Shown here: piece after piece, positions 53,435 through 64,000 of the stretch
Numbering within the stretch: the first letter of the stretch is position 1
How the letters are laid out: the number at the start of each line of letters is the position of its first letter
NCBI GenBank assembly: GCA_004369045.1
Contig: ML213513.1
Coordinates: forward strand, 235,337-299,336
Length of the DNA: 64,000 bases
Direction: 5' to 3'
DNA from: Heliocybe sulcata
Lineage: Eukaryota > Basidiomycota > Agaricomycetes > Gloeophyllales > Gloeophyllaceae
The notes under the pieces: model-generated
Database searches by the model: none
What the model was told of the DNA's origin: nothing
What the model saw: the letters and a program-made list of their open reading frames with translations, nothing else
Program-made: the position numbers and the translations under genes

Positions 53435-53884
53435 ATTCGCCTGCTACTGCTGTTAACGAGCGATAGCGACGCTTGGTGTTTGAAGCAACTGTGCAAGTGA
53501 GCTTGTGAACCGTCAGTACCACTGTGGCGTATCGCCGGATGTTCCGGCCCGTCAGCATGATAGCGATAAGTTGCAGCCGTACCCCTGCTGTTCTCATACT
53601 CCAAAGCAAAGTTGTCGACCTGATATGTTTATTCAAGCGATAAATATCCTAACAAGTGAATTAACACAAACATAACGATCCGTGTTTTCGACCGTCTCGA
53701 ATTTGCGGGTTAGATTACTGCTCGATGTCTCCCTTCTAAGTTGGGGTGTCGAAAGCTTCACGTATCAGGTATACAGCGGCAGAAGCCCATAGGACACCAC
53801 GGGATTGGTTTATTCTAATCGCCTCTTGATTGGTCAACCTACACACGAAATGTCTGTCGTTATCTTGTCTCTCCTCCTCACAAC
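53435..53884. promoter_or_regulatory. Shared divergent promoter region
   Basis: The acyltransferase (minus) and deacetylase (plus) start codons are 450 bp apart with no gene between, so both promoters must lie here. Two CCAAT-like or ATTGG elements are visible: gattggtt near 53800 and gattggtc near 53828. Shared control is inference. Confidence 0.45.
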
Positions 53885-55125
53885 ATGACAGGCAAGAAAC
53901 GCGTACTAATCGGCTATGGCATCGACGTCGACGCGGTATCGAACTGGTCAGTAAAGTCCAGTACTCATGGACTAGACTTATGTGACCTCAAACCAGGATT
54001 AACACTCGCAATGGGCAGAAAGCAGACGCGACCAACGTCTCCCGCGGGGTTTTCGGCGCAACAGTAGGTGTAGACAGACTGCTGAAGCTGTTCGACAAAT
54101 ACCAGATGAAGTGCACTTGGTTCGCTCCCGCCCATTCCATCGAGAGTTTTCCGAAGCAGCTGGCTAAGGTCAGAGATGCTGGACACGAAATGTGAGTGCA
54201 AGGAACCTGGGCCGCTGGAGCCTTTCTGACAAGACGGATCCAGAGGCCTTCACGGGTAAGAACAACTTGCAGGTTGTTTCTCGCATGCGGTTGAATGAGA
54301 TGCTCGCAAGGTACACTCATGAATGGTTCTCCGCATTATCCGGCCAGCAACAACGTGCCGTAATGGCAAAGTCGATCTCCGTAATCACATCCTTCACTGG
54401 CAAACGGCCTCGTGGATTTACGGGCCCGCACTGGACTTCCACTCCAGAGCTCGTCACTATATTGGAGGAGGCGGGAATCGAATATGACCATACCTTCATG
54501 CACCACGACTGCCAGATGTACTATGTTCCCGATGGATCTGCCACTTGGACCGAGACCGATCTCAGCAAGGATGCGGAAGAGTGGATGAAGCCGATGACTG
54601 CACTGAAGCCCAGCAAAGTGGTTGAGGTCCCGGCAAACTGGCATCTAGATGACTGGCGTAGGTTGCGCCGTGCGGCTAGGTTGATCAACTGCTGAAAGGT
54701 CTGTACGACAGCGCCATTCCAGTTCGTGCCAACTCAACCGAATACGGTGAGCCACTTGAGGTGACTCCTTGACAAGTTACGATATTCATTAACTGCACCA
54801 CCAGCAAGGATATGTCGACCCGCATGTCATCGAGAAACTCTGGAAAGAGCAATTTGACTTCTTTTACCGCGAATACGATACCTTCGTGTTTCCTATCACC
54901 ATACACCCTCAGGTCAGCGGCAAGCCTCAAGTAATATTGATGCATGAGCGGTGAGCCCTAAGCTCGGCGCTGGAACGCAGTCCTTAAGCTGATTGTCCTT
55001 ATAGCTTCATCGAGTATGTCAATTCGCACGAGGGAGTCGAGTGGATGACCATGAGTCAGATGGTCGATGAGTTCAAAAGTGGCAAATTCGATGGCGTAAC
55101 CGTCGAGGGCGGCGTCGAACTGTGA
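53885..55125 (+). CDS. NodB-type polysaccharide deacetylase
   Basis: Seven exons with closing phases (53885-53946, 53997-54191, 54244-54255, 54311-54657, 54699-54746, 54809-54950, 55005-55125) give 308 residues. The catalytic acidic residues are in GYGIDVDAVSNW. The metal-binding HGYTHE is assembled only if a 12-nt exon at 54244-54255 is used; it encodes GLHG and so supplies the first His. TWFAPAHSIESF, GFTGPHWTS, HHDCQMYY, FVFPITIHPQVSG and VEWMTM are conserved. There is no signal peptide, so it is probably cytosolic, and the overall layout is closer to the PuuE/bacterial peptidoglycan deacetylase-like group than to secreted chitin deacetylases. The substrate is unknown. Confidence 0.88.
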
Positions 55126-55219
55126 TGATAATAAAAAGGTATCGCATAGGTCTCAGAATTATACTATAAAAGACGCCATCATTTACATTCAGTACAAACC
55201 AAGACGGTTGCAATTTCAG

Positions 55220-56493
55220 TCATAAATTGCTGGCCTTCTCTTCATCGGCATCAGTGGTACTTATCACCTCCTTCCATTCTTCTATCCTCTCCAAAGAGTT
55301 CACCGCATCTTCCTTTATAAGGTCGTATGCATCTCCACCTATGGGAAGCCTGCTCGGAATCTCCCTTCCTTCAGCAACTCCTTCTCCGCGGAGAATCTGG
55401 ACCAGGAGCCGAGCGGCTTTCGCTGGATCGCCACGCTGTGTCATGTAGCTATCTGAAATCGAAAGGTTAGGCGTAGAACAGCCCAGAAGAGAAGACGTAC
55501 TTCGGAGGACTGCATCAAATTCCTCAGCCATCTGCTTGTAAGCAGATATCCTCTGTACGAGAGGCTGATAGCGATCCGGACGCAAGGCGTCTGTTCGATA
55601 CCAACCCAAATCAAAGCAGATAGATCGAATTTTGAAAGGCTGCAGTTCGACATTCAGCGCTTCAGAGATACCTAGCAGTCTCTCAGTTTGTTTTATGCGA
55701 GTGCATATAAAACACCGGCCTACGTATCATCGCTGCCTTTGTAGCGCAGTATAGGGCGTGGTTCGGGATTAAGCTAATGACGGTTGATCAGCATACCGAG
55801 GATGCGTCGCCATACCCTGGCGCAGGCTTACCTGTATGCAGCGCCACTTCCGATCCAGGCAATAGTGCCACTCTCCCTTTCCCTCATATAAGGGAGAAAT
55901 GCACGGGTCACATTCAAAGGTCCAAATAAATTCGTGCTAAAATTACGTCAGTGATGCTACTTCGAGACTCAAGAGACAACTTTGCTTGCTTGAATTGATG
56001 CAGGGTATCATCCGGTCTGTACGAGAACAAGGAGGCATAAGTAACATCTATGGTGATTCTGGGATCGTCAACTCACGTCAAATCTTCCAACACTCCAGGT
56101 GTAGTACCTGCCCCTGAGGTAGGAAATAAGTATCAATGTGAGTACCATATGCACGACGGCGGGCCGCAAGAGTAGTTACCAGCGTTGTTTACGAGGACGT
56201 CGACTCGGCCGTATATTTTGACAGCATCTGCGGCAATGCTCTCGAGTTTCTCTAGCGGCGCAGTGACGTCCAATTCCACAACCGAAGCTCCCTTCTTCTT
56301 GAGCGAAGCCAACATATCAAAGGAACGAGCTCGGGCAGTCGCAATTACCTGGTCACCTCGATCCAGAGCTGCGACTGCCAACTCTTGTCCAACGCCAGAC
56401 CTATGAAGTTGATCAAGCTTGTGGAGGAATAAAATACATGCTCGAGCTGACTCACGATGTCCCGGTGATGAGCCAGACTAGTCTCTTCGACAT
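55220..56493 (-). CDS. Short-chain dehydrogenase/reductase (second copy)
   Basis: Eight exons with closing phases (56493-56456, 56400-56180, 56113-56077, 56016-55981, 55936-55832, 55773-55724, 55671-55501, 55452-55220) give 296 residues. The cofactor site is ITGTSSGVGQE, followed by VIATARAR and LDVTAP. NNAG is rebuilt across the intron at 56180. The helix TNLFGPLNVTRAFLPYM leads to the catalytic Ser in WIGSGAAYS, and the Tyr-Lys pair is in YCATKAAM. The sequence after the active site (ALNVELQPFKIRSICFDLGWYRT) resembles that of the first copy at 40913. It uses NAD(P)(H); the substrate is unknown. It converges with the deacetylase gene. Confidence 0.9.
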
Positions 56494-57590
56494 GCTAGGC
56501 ACGAAGGACCAAGGGGATCGGTTTGTCCTACCGATACTTTGGTGTACAATGACGGAGATATATACTTCCCGGCGAGGTCATGAGACAAGCTGCTCGCCGT
56601 TGTCGACCCCGGCACCATCGCAAAACAGCTCTTCAGGCCAATATTGGACGTCCTGTGAGAACGCGAATCTTATATTAGGTGAAAATGGCCAAATAAGAAG
56701 TCCCAGTAGTCAATCAGGTTTCGAGATACCGTTCCAATGAGGCGGACTTGATATGTCGCAGTGAAGGCCAGGGAATCACCGCACGCAGAAATACGATGTC
56801 TTCAATGTTGTGTCTGATGTGCCTGTACCCTGCGTCTAGACAGCCCTTTGTATACCAACCTATTCATAGTCAATTGGCAATGAAGATGCCATCCATGTCC
56901 CGATGGGAGGCAGGCACTCCGGAAGAGAAGGTCGAACAGGGGCTGAAAAGGATGACATGATTTCAAGCATGCGGCGTGTGGCTACCGAGGTCCGAGAATG
57001 GCAAACGGAGATGCGTTCCTTTCGACAGCACAGTCAAACAGCTTCCTGTCCCTTGTGTCCCGAGCTTCTCTCGCACGCAGTACCCGTGCTATCTGAAACG
57101 GTCATGTCAATAAAGTTTCCAGCTCTCCTCTTCCCGGCAATAGTATCCAGTTCGGTGAGTGAGTCGCTTGAATGGCTCAGACCAACAGCTGGCAAGGGGC
57201 TTCTATACGTCTGGGAGGAGTGTTTCGGAGAGTCACCATGATAATAGCAAATGTGGCTCACCATATAGAAGGGTAACAAGCTAGTGCGCGTTACAAGCTT
57301 AGTGCCACGACTTTCGTGCAAAAATACGAGAACTACCAACCCAGAGACCGAGAATGTTATCCTACAGAAAGGTATATGAGGCTCGCGGCATAGGATCTTA
57401 CTGAAGGGACTTACGCGAAGGAAATCGGGAGACATGATACCCTATACAATCAACATCTTGAGTTCCGTCGCTTTTATATTAGACTGCGTCCGAGTGACAG
57501 CACAGACTAGGAACAATGATCAACAATATTACACGGGTCTGAGAAACCCAAATTAGAGCTCGATCAGATGGGCGAGGTTCAGTTGACAGA

Positions 57591-58605
57591 TCCATGTTCC
57601 ACTTTTCATTTTCAATCAACTTACAGTCTCTGCACGGCGCCCGTCGCGCGTGAAAGCGGCATTGGTTTTATTCCTGTTCTAAGCGGACGTTGTAAGACTG
57701 ATACGATCGTGGCCTAACATCATCTTACCTCAAGCCCCCAAAACATAAAGCGCATATGTTCTCTTCTCGATCGCGCCAAATACAGCTGGCAAACGCGTCC
57801 GTGGAGGAGTCGTGAGAGCCCTGTGTTATTCTAGGCTCATATTGATCTCAGTCCACCGTTAGCTCTCTTCCTTGTTGGTTCCGAAAATCAAGCAAGACAG
57901 CGCAGCAGATCTGACGAGTATCCAAGCTAAGGATGCTTCATGCTACGTGTTCCGCATCCTGAAACAATCAGGGGAGCGCAGAGCCAGCTGGTTCGGGTGA
58001 TGAGTGCAGAGGAGTGGCAGGAAACAGAGACACCTGGAGGTCATGTTAACAAGGCGACTATCATGGGTCACGAGATCACGATGTTGGAGAACACAGCAAG
58101 AAGCACGATATGTGTACACGCAAGGTCTTCCAGTAACTGATCGAGCAGCTGCAGGAACAAGGATGGCCACCGCGCCGCGGCCAGCCAGGCAGTCTCACAG
58201 CACAGCGACAACAGCACCAGGTGCTCGTCGGAGACGCACCAAAGCCGACCGTCCTTAGAATCAGTTCAATGGATGATATCTCCTGTGAGGTACTTATGAG
58301 ACGACTTGTTTTGAATAAAAAGGCACGAACGTTGTACGGATACCTCAATCGCAGAGCAACCGACTGCACGTATTCTTCTACCCGTAGAACGTCGATGTTC
58401 AAATTGTTTTGCAGTTGTAGCTCTACTATGAGACTTCGCCAGTGCTCAATAGGCAGTGGACCTGCCCGTCTGTCCTTTAAAGTGAAGAAGACCAGATCCT
58501 TCATATTCTCTGTTGTGGCTGCGGTTTGTGGCGTCCTCCCGGCTAGCTATTGCCCGGGTTGCCGGTCACTTCCTCCCCAATTCCTCCCACCACTTCGTAG
58601 ACATC
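57591..58605 (+). repeat. Dispersed repeat, left copy (inverted partner at 61943-62909)
   Basis: Read on the plus strand this roughly 1-kb segment closely matches the reverse complement of 61943-62909, from the block ctgcacggcgcccgtcgcgc through tgtaagactgatacg to gcggtttgtggcgtcc. Matching stretches are interrupted by small indels and substitutions. Short frames in both copies correspond (QRSGRKQR, LPVTDRAA, VGDAPKPTVLRISSMDD) but no transposase is recognised. Probably a non-autonomous mobile element or a remnant of one. Confidence 0.8.
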
Positions 58606-58614
58606 TCTCAATGG

Positions 58615-58642
58615 ACTACTGGCGCTTTACTACTGGCGCTTT
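58615..58642 (+). repeat. Short tandem duplication, 14 bp x 2
   Basis: The unit actactggcgcttt is present twice in a row just beyond the right end of the left dispersed repeat. It may be a replication slip or a footprint linked to the repeat end. Confidence 0.8.
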
Positions 58643-58891
58643 AATCGTATTTTCTTATGGCATCAGACCTCCAGAGGGATATCAGCAATCCACAGATGAA
58701 TATCTCAAAGAACGACTTCTAGCCAATGCACGCCTTGCACTCGCAATGTTCCTCAAATTTCTGGCACAATATTAGCGTTCGGGTACCAATACTCCAGAAG
58801 ATCAGTCAGCGTGCTCTGTAATGCCCATCATAAACGTATAAGGGCACGACCCACGGGCGTCCTGGTCCTCTAGCCCTCCCAGCCCTGCACA

Positions 58892-60175
<1,284 letters not shown>

Positions 60176-60492
60176 ACATGGATTAACGCCGTCGGCTGAC
60201 GGTATAGAGAAGGGAAGGTTTTTCATAGATGTAGAACAAAGCAATGTAGGCATTATCACGAACGAGGAGGCATAATGATGTAAATCGTATACAGGTATAT
60301 CAAAGTTACAAGGCGACGAATCTGAATGCGTGCCCTGCCATAGATCTTCGAACTCAAGGCCGCATGCTACTGAATCGACGCAGCCTCAGAAAGTCGTGCT
60401 GAACGCTGGGTAATGATTCTTGACCACACTGGTCCTAATATCGCAACAAAACTTATATAGTACCTTCCAACTCGTACTCATCACTACCCGAC
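60176..60492. other. Convergent intergenic
   Basis: 317 bp between convergent genes, 3' sequence only. Confidence 0.5.
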
Positions 60493-60857
60493 TCAGTCAT
60501 CCCGCCACTCCGCAAACTGATTATCCCCCGCCGGCATAATGGTCACTTGCCCATTCTCATAAACATGCGCCGCGCCTTCCAGGTGGCCGTTCTAATCCAA
60601 ACGTTCACATTCATCACTTCAGAACACTCGGATGGTCACTGTGCACTTACCACGTATATATCAGCAGTAATATGATTCTGTCGGTCCACGTCGCTTTTAT
60701 GCCACTTTGCGCGGATAAGAACGTAGGTGCGGGTGTCCTCGCTGACGAGGGAGGTGTAGAAGTCGTTGTCGCGGTCGACTTTGTCTTCGAGCCAGAGTTG
60801 GAGGAGGCCTTTGTCGTTTGGATCTTTGAATACCAGGGTGGGGGCGAATTGGAGCAT
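60493..60857 (-). CDS. Small conserved protein of unknown function
   Basis: Two coding exons (60857-60651 and 60591-60493) give 101 residues beginning MLQFAPTLVFKDPNDKG. The body is regular and soluble-looking: FYTSLVSEDTRTYVLIRAKW, then HITADIYVNGHLEGAAHVYENG. Immediately upstream of the ATG a perfect intron is visible, with GTAAGT, a TACTAAC branch site and an acceptor ending right before the ATG, so a 5'-untranslated intron is likely. I recall similar short proteins in basidiomycetes but no named family. The acidic, polar C-terminus ends EWRDD. It lies next to the second Old Yellow Enzyme, convergent to it. Confidence 0.55.
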
Positions 60858-61379
60858 CTGGGCGAGGGTCAATGCGGAGAGGGAGATGGGCCATTGTTAG
60901 TAGGGTCCACAAGGAATATGTGGACTTACCGGCTGGTATGGACAAAGGCAGTGGTGATGGTTTCTGTAGTCGACGGAAGCAGGCGAGTTTACCTTTATAG
61001 CGGCGGTACCTTCCACACTCTTACCTGAGATAGTATTGCATTCTATGTCAGACAGCTTGTCGTGCCAGTAGACACGGGGTGGCGAGACTCCGACGTCCGC
61101 CCTGGTACATCGGTAGCTTTATCCTCCCAGTGCATTCCTGGTCGCACAACATCAGTTAGCGTAGTCGCGGCAAGTTCCTAGAGTGGGACATGAGGTTAGC
61201 AAACGTTAATGATGCATATGCGTCAAGTCGGTGCTTCCTAGTGCCCGGATGAGACGCCTTGGTTATCAGCGAACGCAAGTGCGCGTTTATTTGACACCTC
61301 GCTGACCACAATCCAGGAACGTGGAGCTGGTGACTCGGAGGAGCCTGTTCACCGAGAGTGGATGCGTTCGAGGAACGGT

Positions 61380-61957
61380 GATGTACGAGCTGCATGAGCG
61401 TACGCGGAGGGGACATTTGTACCACGGGAGCAAGACCGTTAGTTGGGTGGACCTTGGTGCGATTCGGTATATATATGCAAGGGTAAGCCGGGCGCCTGCT
61501 AGTGTATGCGACCTTGGAACCTGGTAGGAACGGTCAGCGTACAGACTTTGGCAGCCATTCGATCGACCAGGGGCGGAGGCTCGCAAGCGAAAGGAGTCCC
61601 AGAACCTGATGAACGTTCCCAGACTCGCAAGCGAAGAGTGGAGGCGCAGTCCTGAGTCTGTGGAGTTGCTGTCGCGGCGCATCGTGGGCATCAGATGACG
61701 CTCGGTACCATCCAGCACAAATCATAGTCATCTCTGATCATGAGAGCAGCACGGGCTCTACGAAGTAAGTCGGGATTTCCAAGGGTATACCTATCCACAA
61801 AGTAAAGCAGGATAGCAGCGATCAACCGATGTCTGAGCTGGTGAACCCAAGAGCGAGGAAGAGCGACCAGCATAAATGGTCGAGATTCCAGAGGAAACTT
61901 GCTCAGTCCATCGCGTACTTTAGCACTGCTATCATCTCGTTCTGAGATACGGAGTGG
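61380..61957 (-). repeat. Direct repeat, inner copy (partner 62908-63210)
   Basis: Both copies, read on the minus strand, share agtacgcgatggactgagca, a block encoding KFPLE(S/A)RPFM, ggatggtaccgagc and tacaaatgtcccct. The inner copy holds about 260 bp between roughly 61432 and 61690 that the outer copy lacks. The pair brackets the right-hand copy of the 1-kb repeat. Confidence 0.7.
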
Positions 61958-62909
61958 TGGGAGGAAGTGACCAGCAACTCGGGCAGGAGTTAGCCGGGAG
62001 GGACGCCACAAACCGCAGCCACAACAGCCACAACCGAGAATATTAAGGAATCCAGTCTTCCACTGTAACGGACAGACGGACAGGTCCACTGCGTATTAAG
62101 CATTCGCGAAGTCCAATAGTAGAGCTTCACCTGAAAAACAACTTGAACGTCGACGTTCTACGGGTAGGGAATCTGTGCAGTCGGTTGCTTCTCTGTGATT
62201 GAGGTATCCGTACGTTCGTGCCTTTCTATTCAGAACAAGTCGTCTCATAAGTACCTCACATCATCCATTGAACTGATTCTAAGGACGGTCGGCTTTGGTG
62301 CGTCTCCGACCAGTACCTGGTGCTGTTGACGCCATGCTGTGAGACTGCCTGGATCCTTGTTCCTACCAGCTGCTCGGTCGGTTACTGGAAGATATTGTGC
62401 TTTATGCCGTGTTCTCCAACGTTGTGACATTGTGAGCCATGATAATCGCATTGTGGACCTGACCTTCAGGAGTCTCTGTTTCCTGCCGCTCCTCTGCACC
62501 CATCGCCCGAACCAGCTGGCTCTGCGCTCCCCTGAGTGCTTCAGGATGCGGAACACGTAGCATGAAGCATCATTAGCTTCGATACTCGTCAGATCTGCTG
62601 CCGCGGTCTTGCTTGGTTACCGGAACCAAGGAAGAGAGCTAACGGTGGACTGAGATCAGTATGAGGGTAGAACAACACAGGGCTCTCACGACGCCTCCAC
62701 GGACGCGTTTGTCAGCTGTGTTTGGCGCGATCGAGAAGAGAACATCTGTGCTTTATGTTTTGGGGGCTCGAGGTAAGATGATGTCAGGACGAGCGTATCA
62801 GTCTTACAACGTCCGCTTAGAACAGGAATAAAACCAATGCCCCTTTCCCGCGCGACGGGCGCCGTGCAGAGATCATAAGTTGATTGACCATGGAAAGTGG
62901 AACGGTGGA
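61943..62909 (-). repeat. Dispersed repeat, right copy (inverted partner at 57591-58605)
   Basis: Reverse complement of the left copy, with small indels. It lacks the segment encoding ICVHARS present in the left copy and differs at scattered positions. It sits between two direct repeats, so the unit 61380-63210 has the layout of a short element with terminal direct repeats. Confidence 0.8.
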
Positions 62910-63210
62910 TGTAAGAACTGCAGGAGCGTACGCAGGAGGCACAGCTGAAGGGACATTTGTAGCCCGGGAGAACATCGGATGATGCTCGGTACCATCCGGC
63001 ATAGTTTATGAAACACTCCCGTCGCGAAAGCAGGACGAGCTCTACGGAACAAGCAGGACAGCAGCAATCAACTGACGTTTGAGTTGGTGAATGTTTCACC
63101 CAAGAGCGAGAAAGAGCCACCGGCATGAACGGTCGAGCTTCCAGAGGAAATTTGCTCAGTCCATCGCGTACTTCAGCGCGGCTATCATCTCGCTCTGAAA
63201 TACGGAACGG
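62908..63210 (-). repeat. Direct repeat, outer copy (partner 61380-61957)
   Basis: Matches the inner copy from gtacgc and tgcag blocks near 62915 to the cgagatgatagc block near 63190. Smaller than the inner copy because it lacks the inner insert. Confidence 0.7.
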
Positions 63211-63512
63211 ATGGAGCAAGGTGTCGAAGCAGATTGAATGAATGCGGGTACACAAGACGAGGAATGGACGGTCGGGAGTGGCAAGAGAGGCAAGTTAGAA
63301 ACCCCAAGCGAGCCGGGACTTGATCTCGTTCGATGTAGCAGGGCGCAGCATATGGTATTAGCACAAGAACAGGTTTACGAGGCGACCGGGAGAACTGGCT
63401 GGTAGATTAATATCGGCGTAGACATGCTCGCGTTGCGGACAGATGGACCTGTCGACAGGCGAGAGGGAGCATGGAGGTGATGGGCGTACCACCTAGACGT
63501 CCCAGACTATGA

Positions 63513-63711
63513 GCCTAATTAGGCTTACCGTTGCAACTGTCCCTGGGGCCTAGCTAGGCTCAAAGTCGCTCTCTGCTGACACCGGCGGTGGTACCGGGGC
63601 AGGGGTTCCCTTAGCTGTAGAGTACTATAGTGTAGACATACTATATATTTATAACCCACTACCCATTGACGTCGGTCGCCGACGGTGCCAGGCGCTGTTG
63701 CCTAATTAGGC
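63513..63711. repeat. Three copies of a 12-bp palindrome
   Basis: GCCTAATTAGGC occurs at 63513-63524 and 63700-63711, and GCCTAGCTAGGC at 63548-63559. Each is a perfect palindrome. They differ only at the central two bases. Confidence 0.85.
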
Positions 63712-64000
63712 CACCCGCACCTTGTGCACGACGTCGACTGTGTAGACTGTCTGTTGGACAGACAAAATACGGAAAAATTCCTGTAAAACTTTATAATGGT
63801 GCCTTCATGCGCTCCACGGTCGCTCCCGCCCAGCGCGTCCGCGATGCCGACATAAAGTGCATTGTTGCTTCAGTGGCGGTGCTACCGTAACCTGAAATGG
63901 GTATGTGGGAAAAACATATGGATATGGAGAAATGCGCTACAATGGCTCCTAGAAAGCCGAAACAAAGCGCAATAAATGCAGAAAAAATGGTATATACTGA

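Larger units (their letters stand above)
56494..58891. other. Intergenic with a dispersed repeat
   Basis: No gene is supported. 57591-58605 is one copy of the inverted repeat listed separately. 56748-57241 has two overlapping plus frames without recognisable domains. The right end is the promoter of the second Old Yellow Enzyme. Confidence 0.45.
60858..64000. other. Repeat-rich right end without supported genes
   Basis: Beyond the small protein gene this stretch contains the right inverted-repeat copy, a pair of direct repeats and three palindromes, all listed separately. Longer frames (for example 63255-62686 on the minus strand) are internal to the repeats and show no known domain. Confidence 0.5.

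Noticed and set aside
62686-63255. Minus-strand frame of 189 codons
   Set aside because: Runs across the junction of the direct repeat and the 1-kb repeat and shows no domain, so it is likely chance within repeat DNA.

Overview
The window reads as nuclear DNA of a mushroom-forming basidiomycete (Agaricomycetes). Nearly every recognisable gene is cut by short introns of about 50-70 bp with GT...AG ends, several exons are only 10-30 nt, and three genes encode multipass membrane proteins of types that, from memory, are common in this group (one DUF6534-like, two of an unnamed seven-pass type). No rRNA, tRNA, CRISPR array or reverse transcriptase was recognised. Exon coordinates were read by hand from splice sites and continuity of conserved protein motifs. 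Where the phase did not close, this is said in the entry.

Region by region. 0.6-18.0 kb is a dense housekeeping block: a SET/MYND protein, a purine-cytosine permease (NCS1), triosephosphate isomerase, the SNARE Bet1, a DUF6534-like membrane protein, the proteasome assembly factor Rpn14/PAAF1, an Ecm14-type carboxypeptidase-like protein with a degraded active site, and Atg13. 18.0-24.8 kb is a gene-poor stretch with no gene I can support. An F-box-like protein follows at 24.8-26.2 kb, then a second poor stretch with one alpha/beta hydrolase at 30.0-31.2 kb.

34.2-60.9 kb is an accessory-metabolism region: a Dal5-like MFS transporter (17 exons, including a 17-nt exon), an Old Yellow Enzyme, transaldolase, a short-chain dehydrogenase, two tandem paralogous seven-pass membrane proteins, a GT15 mannosyltransferase, a large membrane protein, an acyltransferase of the penicillin acyltransferase type divergent from a NodB-type deacetylase, a second short-chain dehydrogenase, a second Old Yellow Enzyme and a small conserved protein. 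The Old Yellow Enzyme and dehydrogenase classes each occur twice, about 15-21 kb apart.

57.6-63.2 kb carries dispersed repeats: a roughly 1-kb segment is present in inverted orientation on both sides of the second Old Yellow Enzyme, and a shorter direct repeat flanks the right-hand copy. The far right end (63.5-63.7 kb) has three copies of a 12-bp palindrome.

The housekeeping genes act in unrelated processes (glycolysis, ER-Golgi fusion, proteasome assembly, autophagy). The paired flavin ene-reductases, dehydrogenases, acyltransferase and transporter could work together on small-molecule conversion, but this is inference from neighbourhood only.
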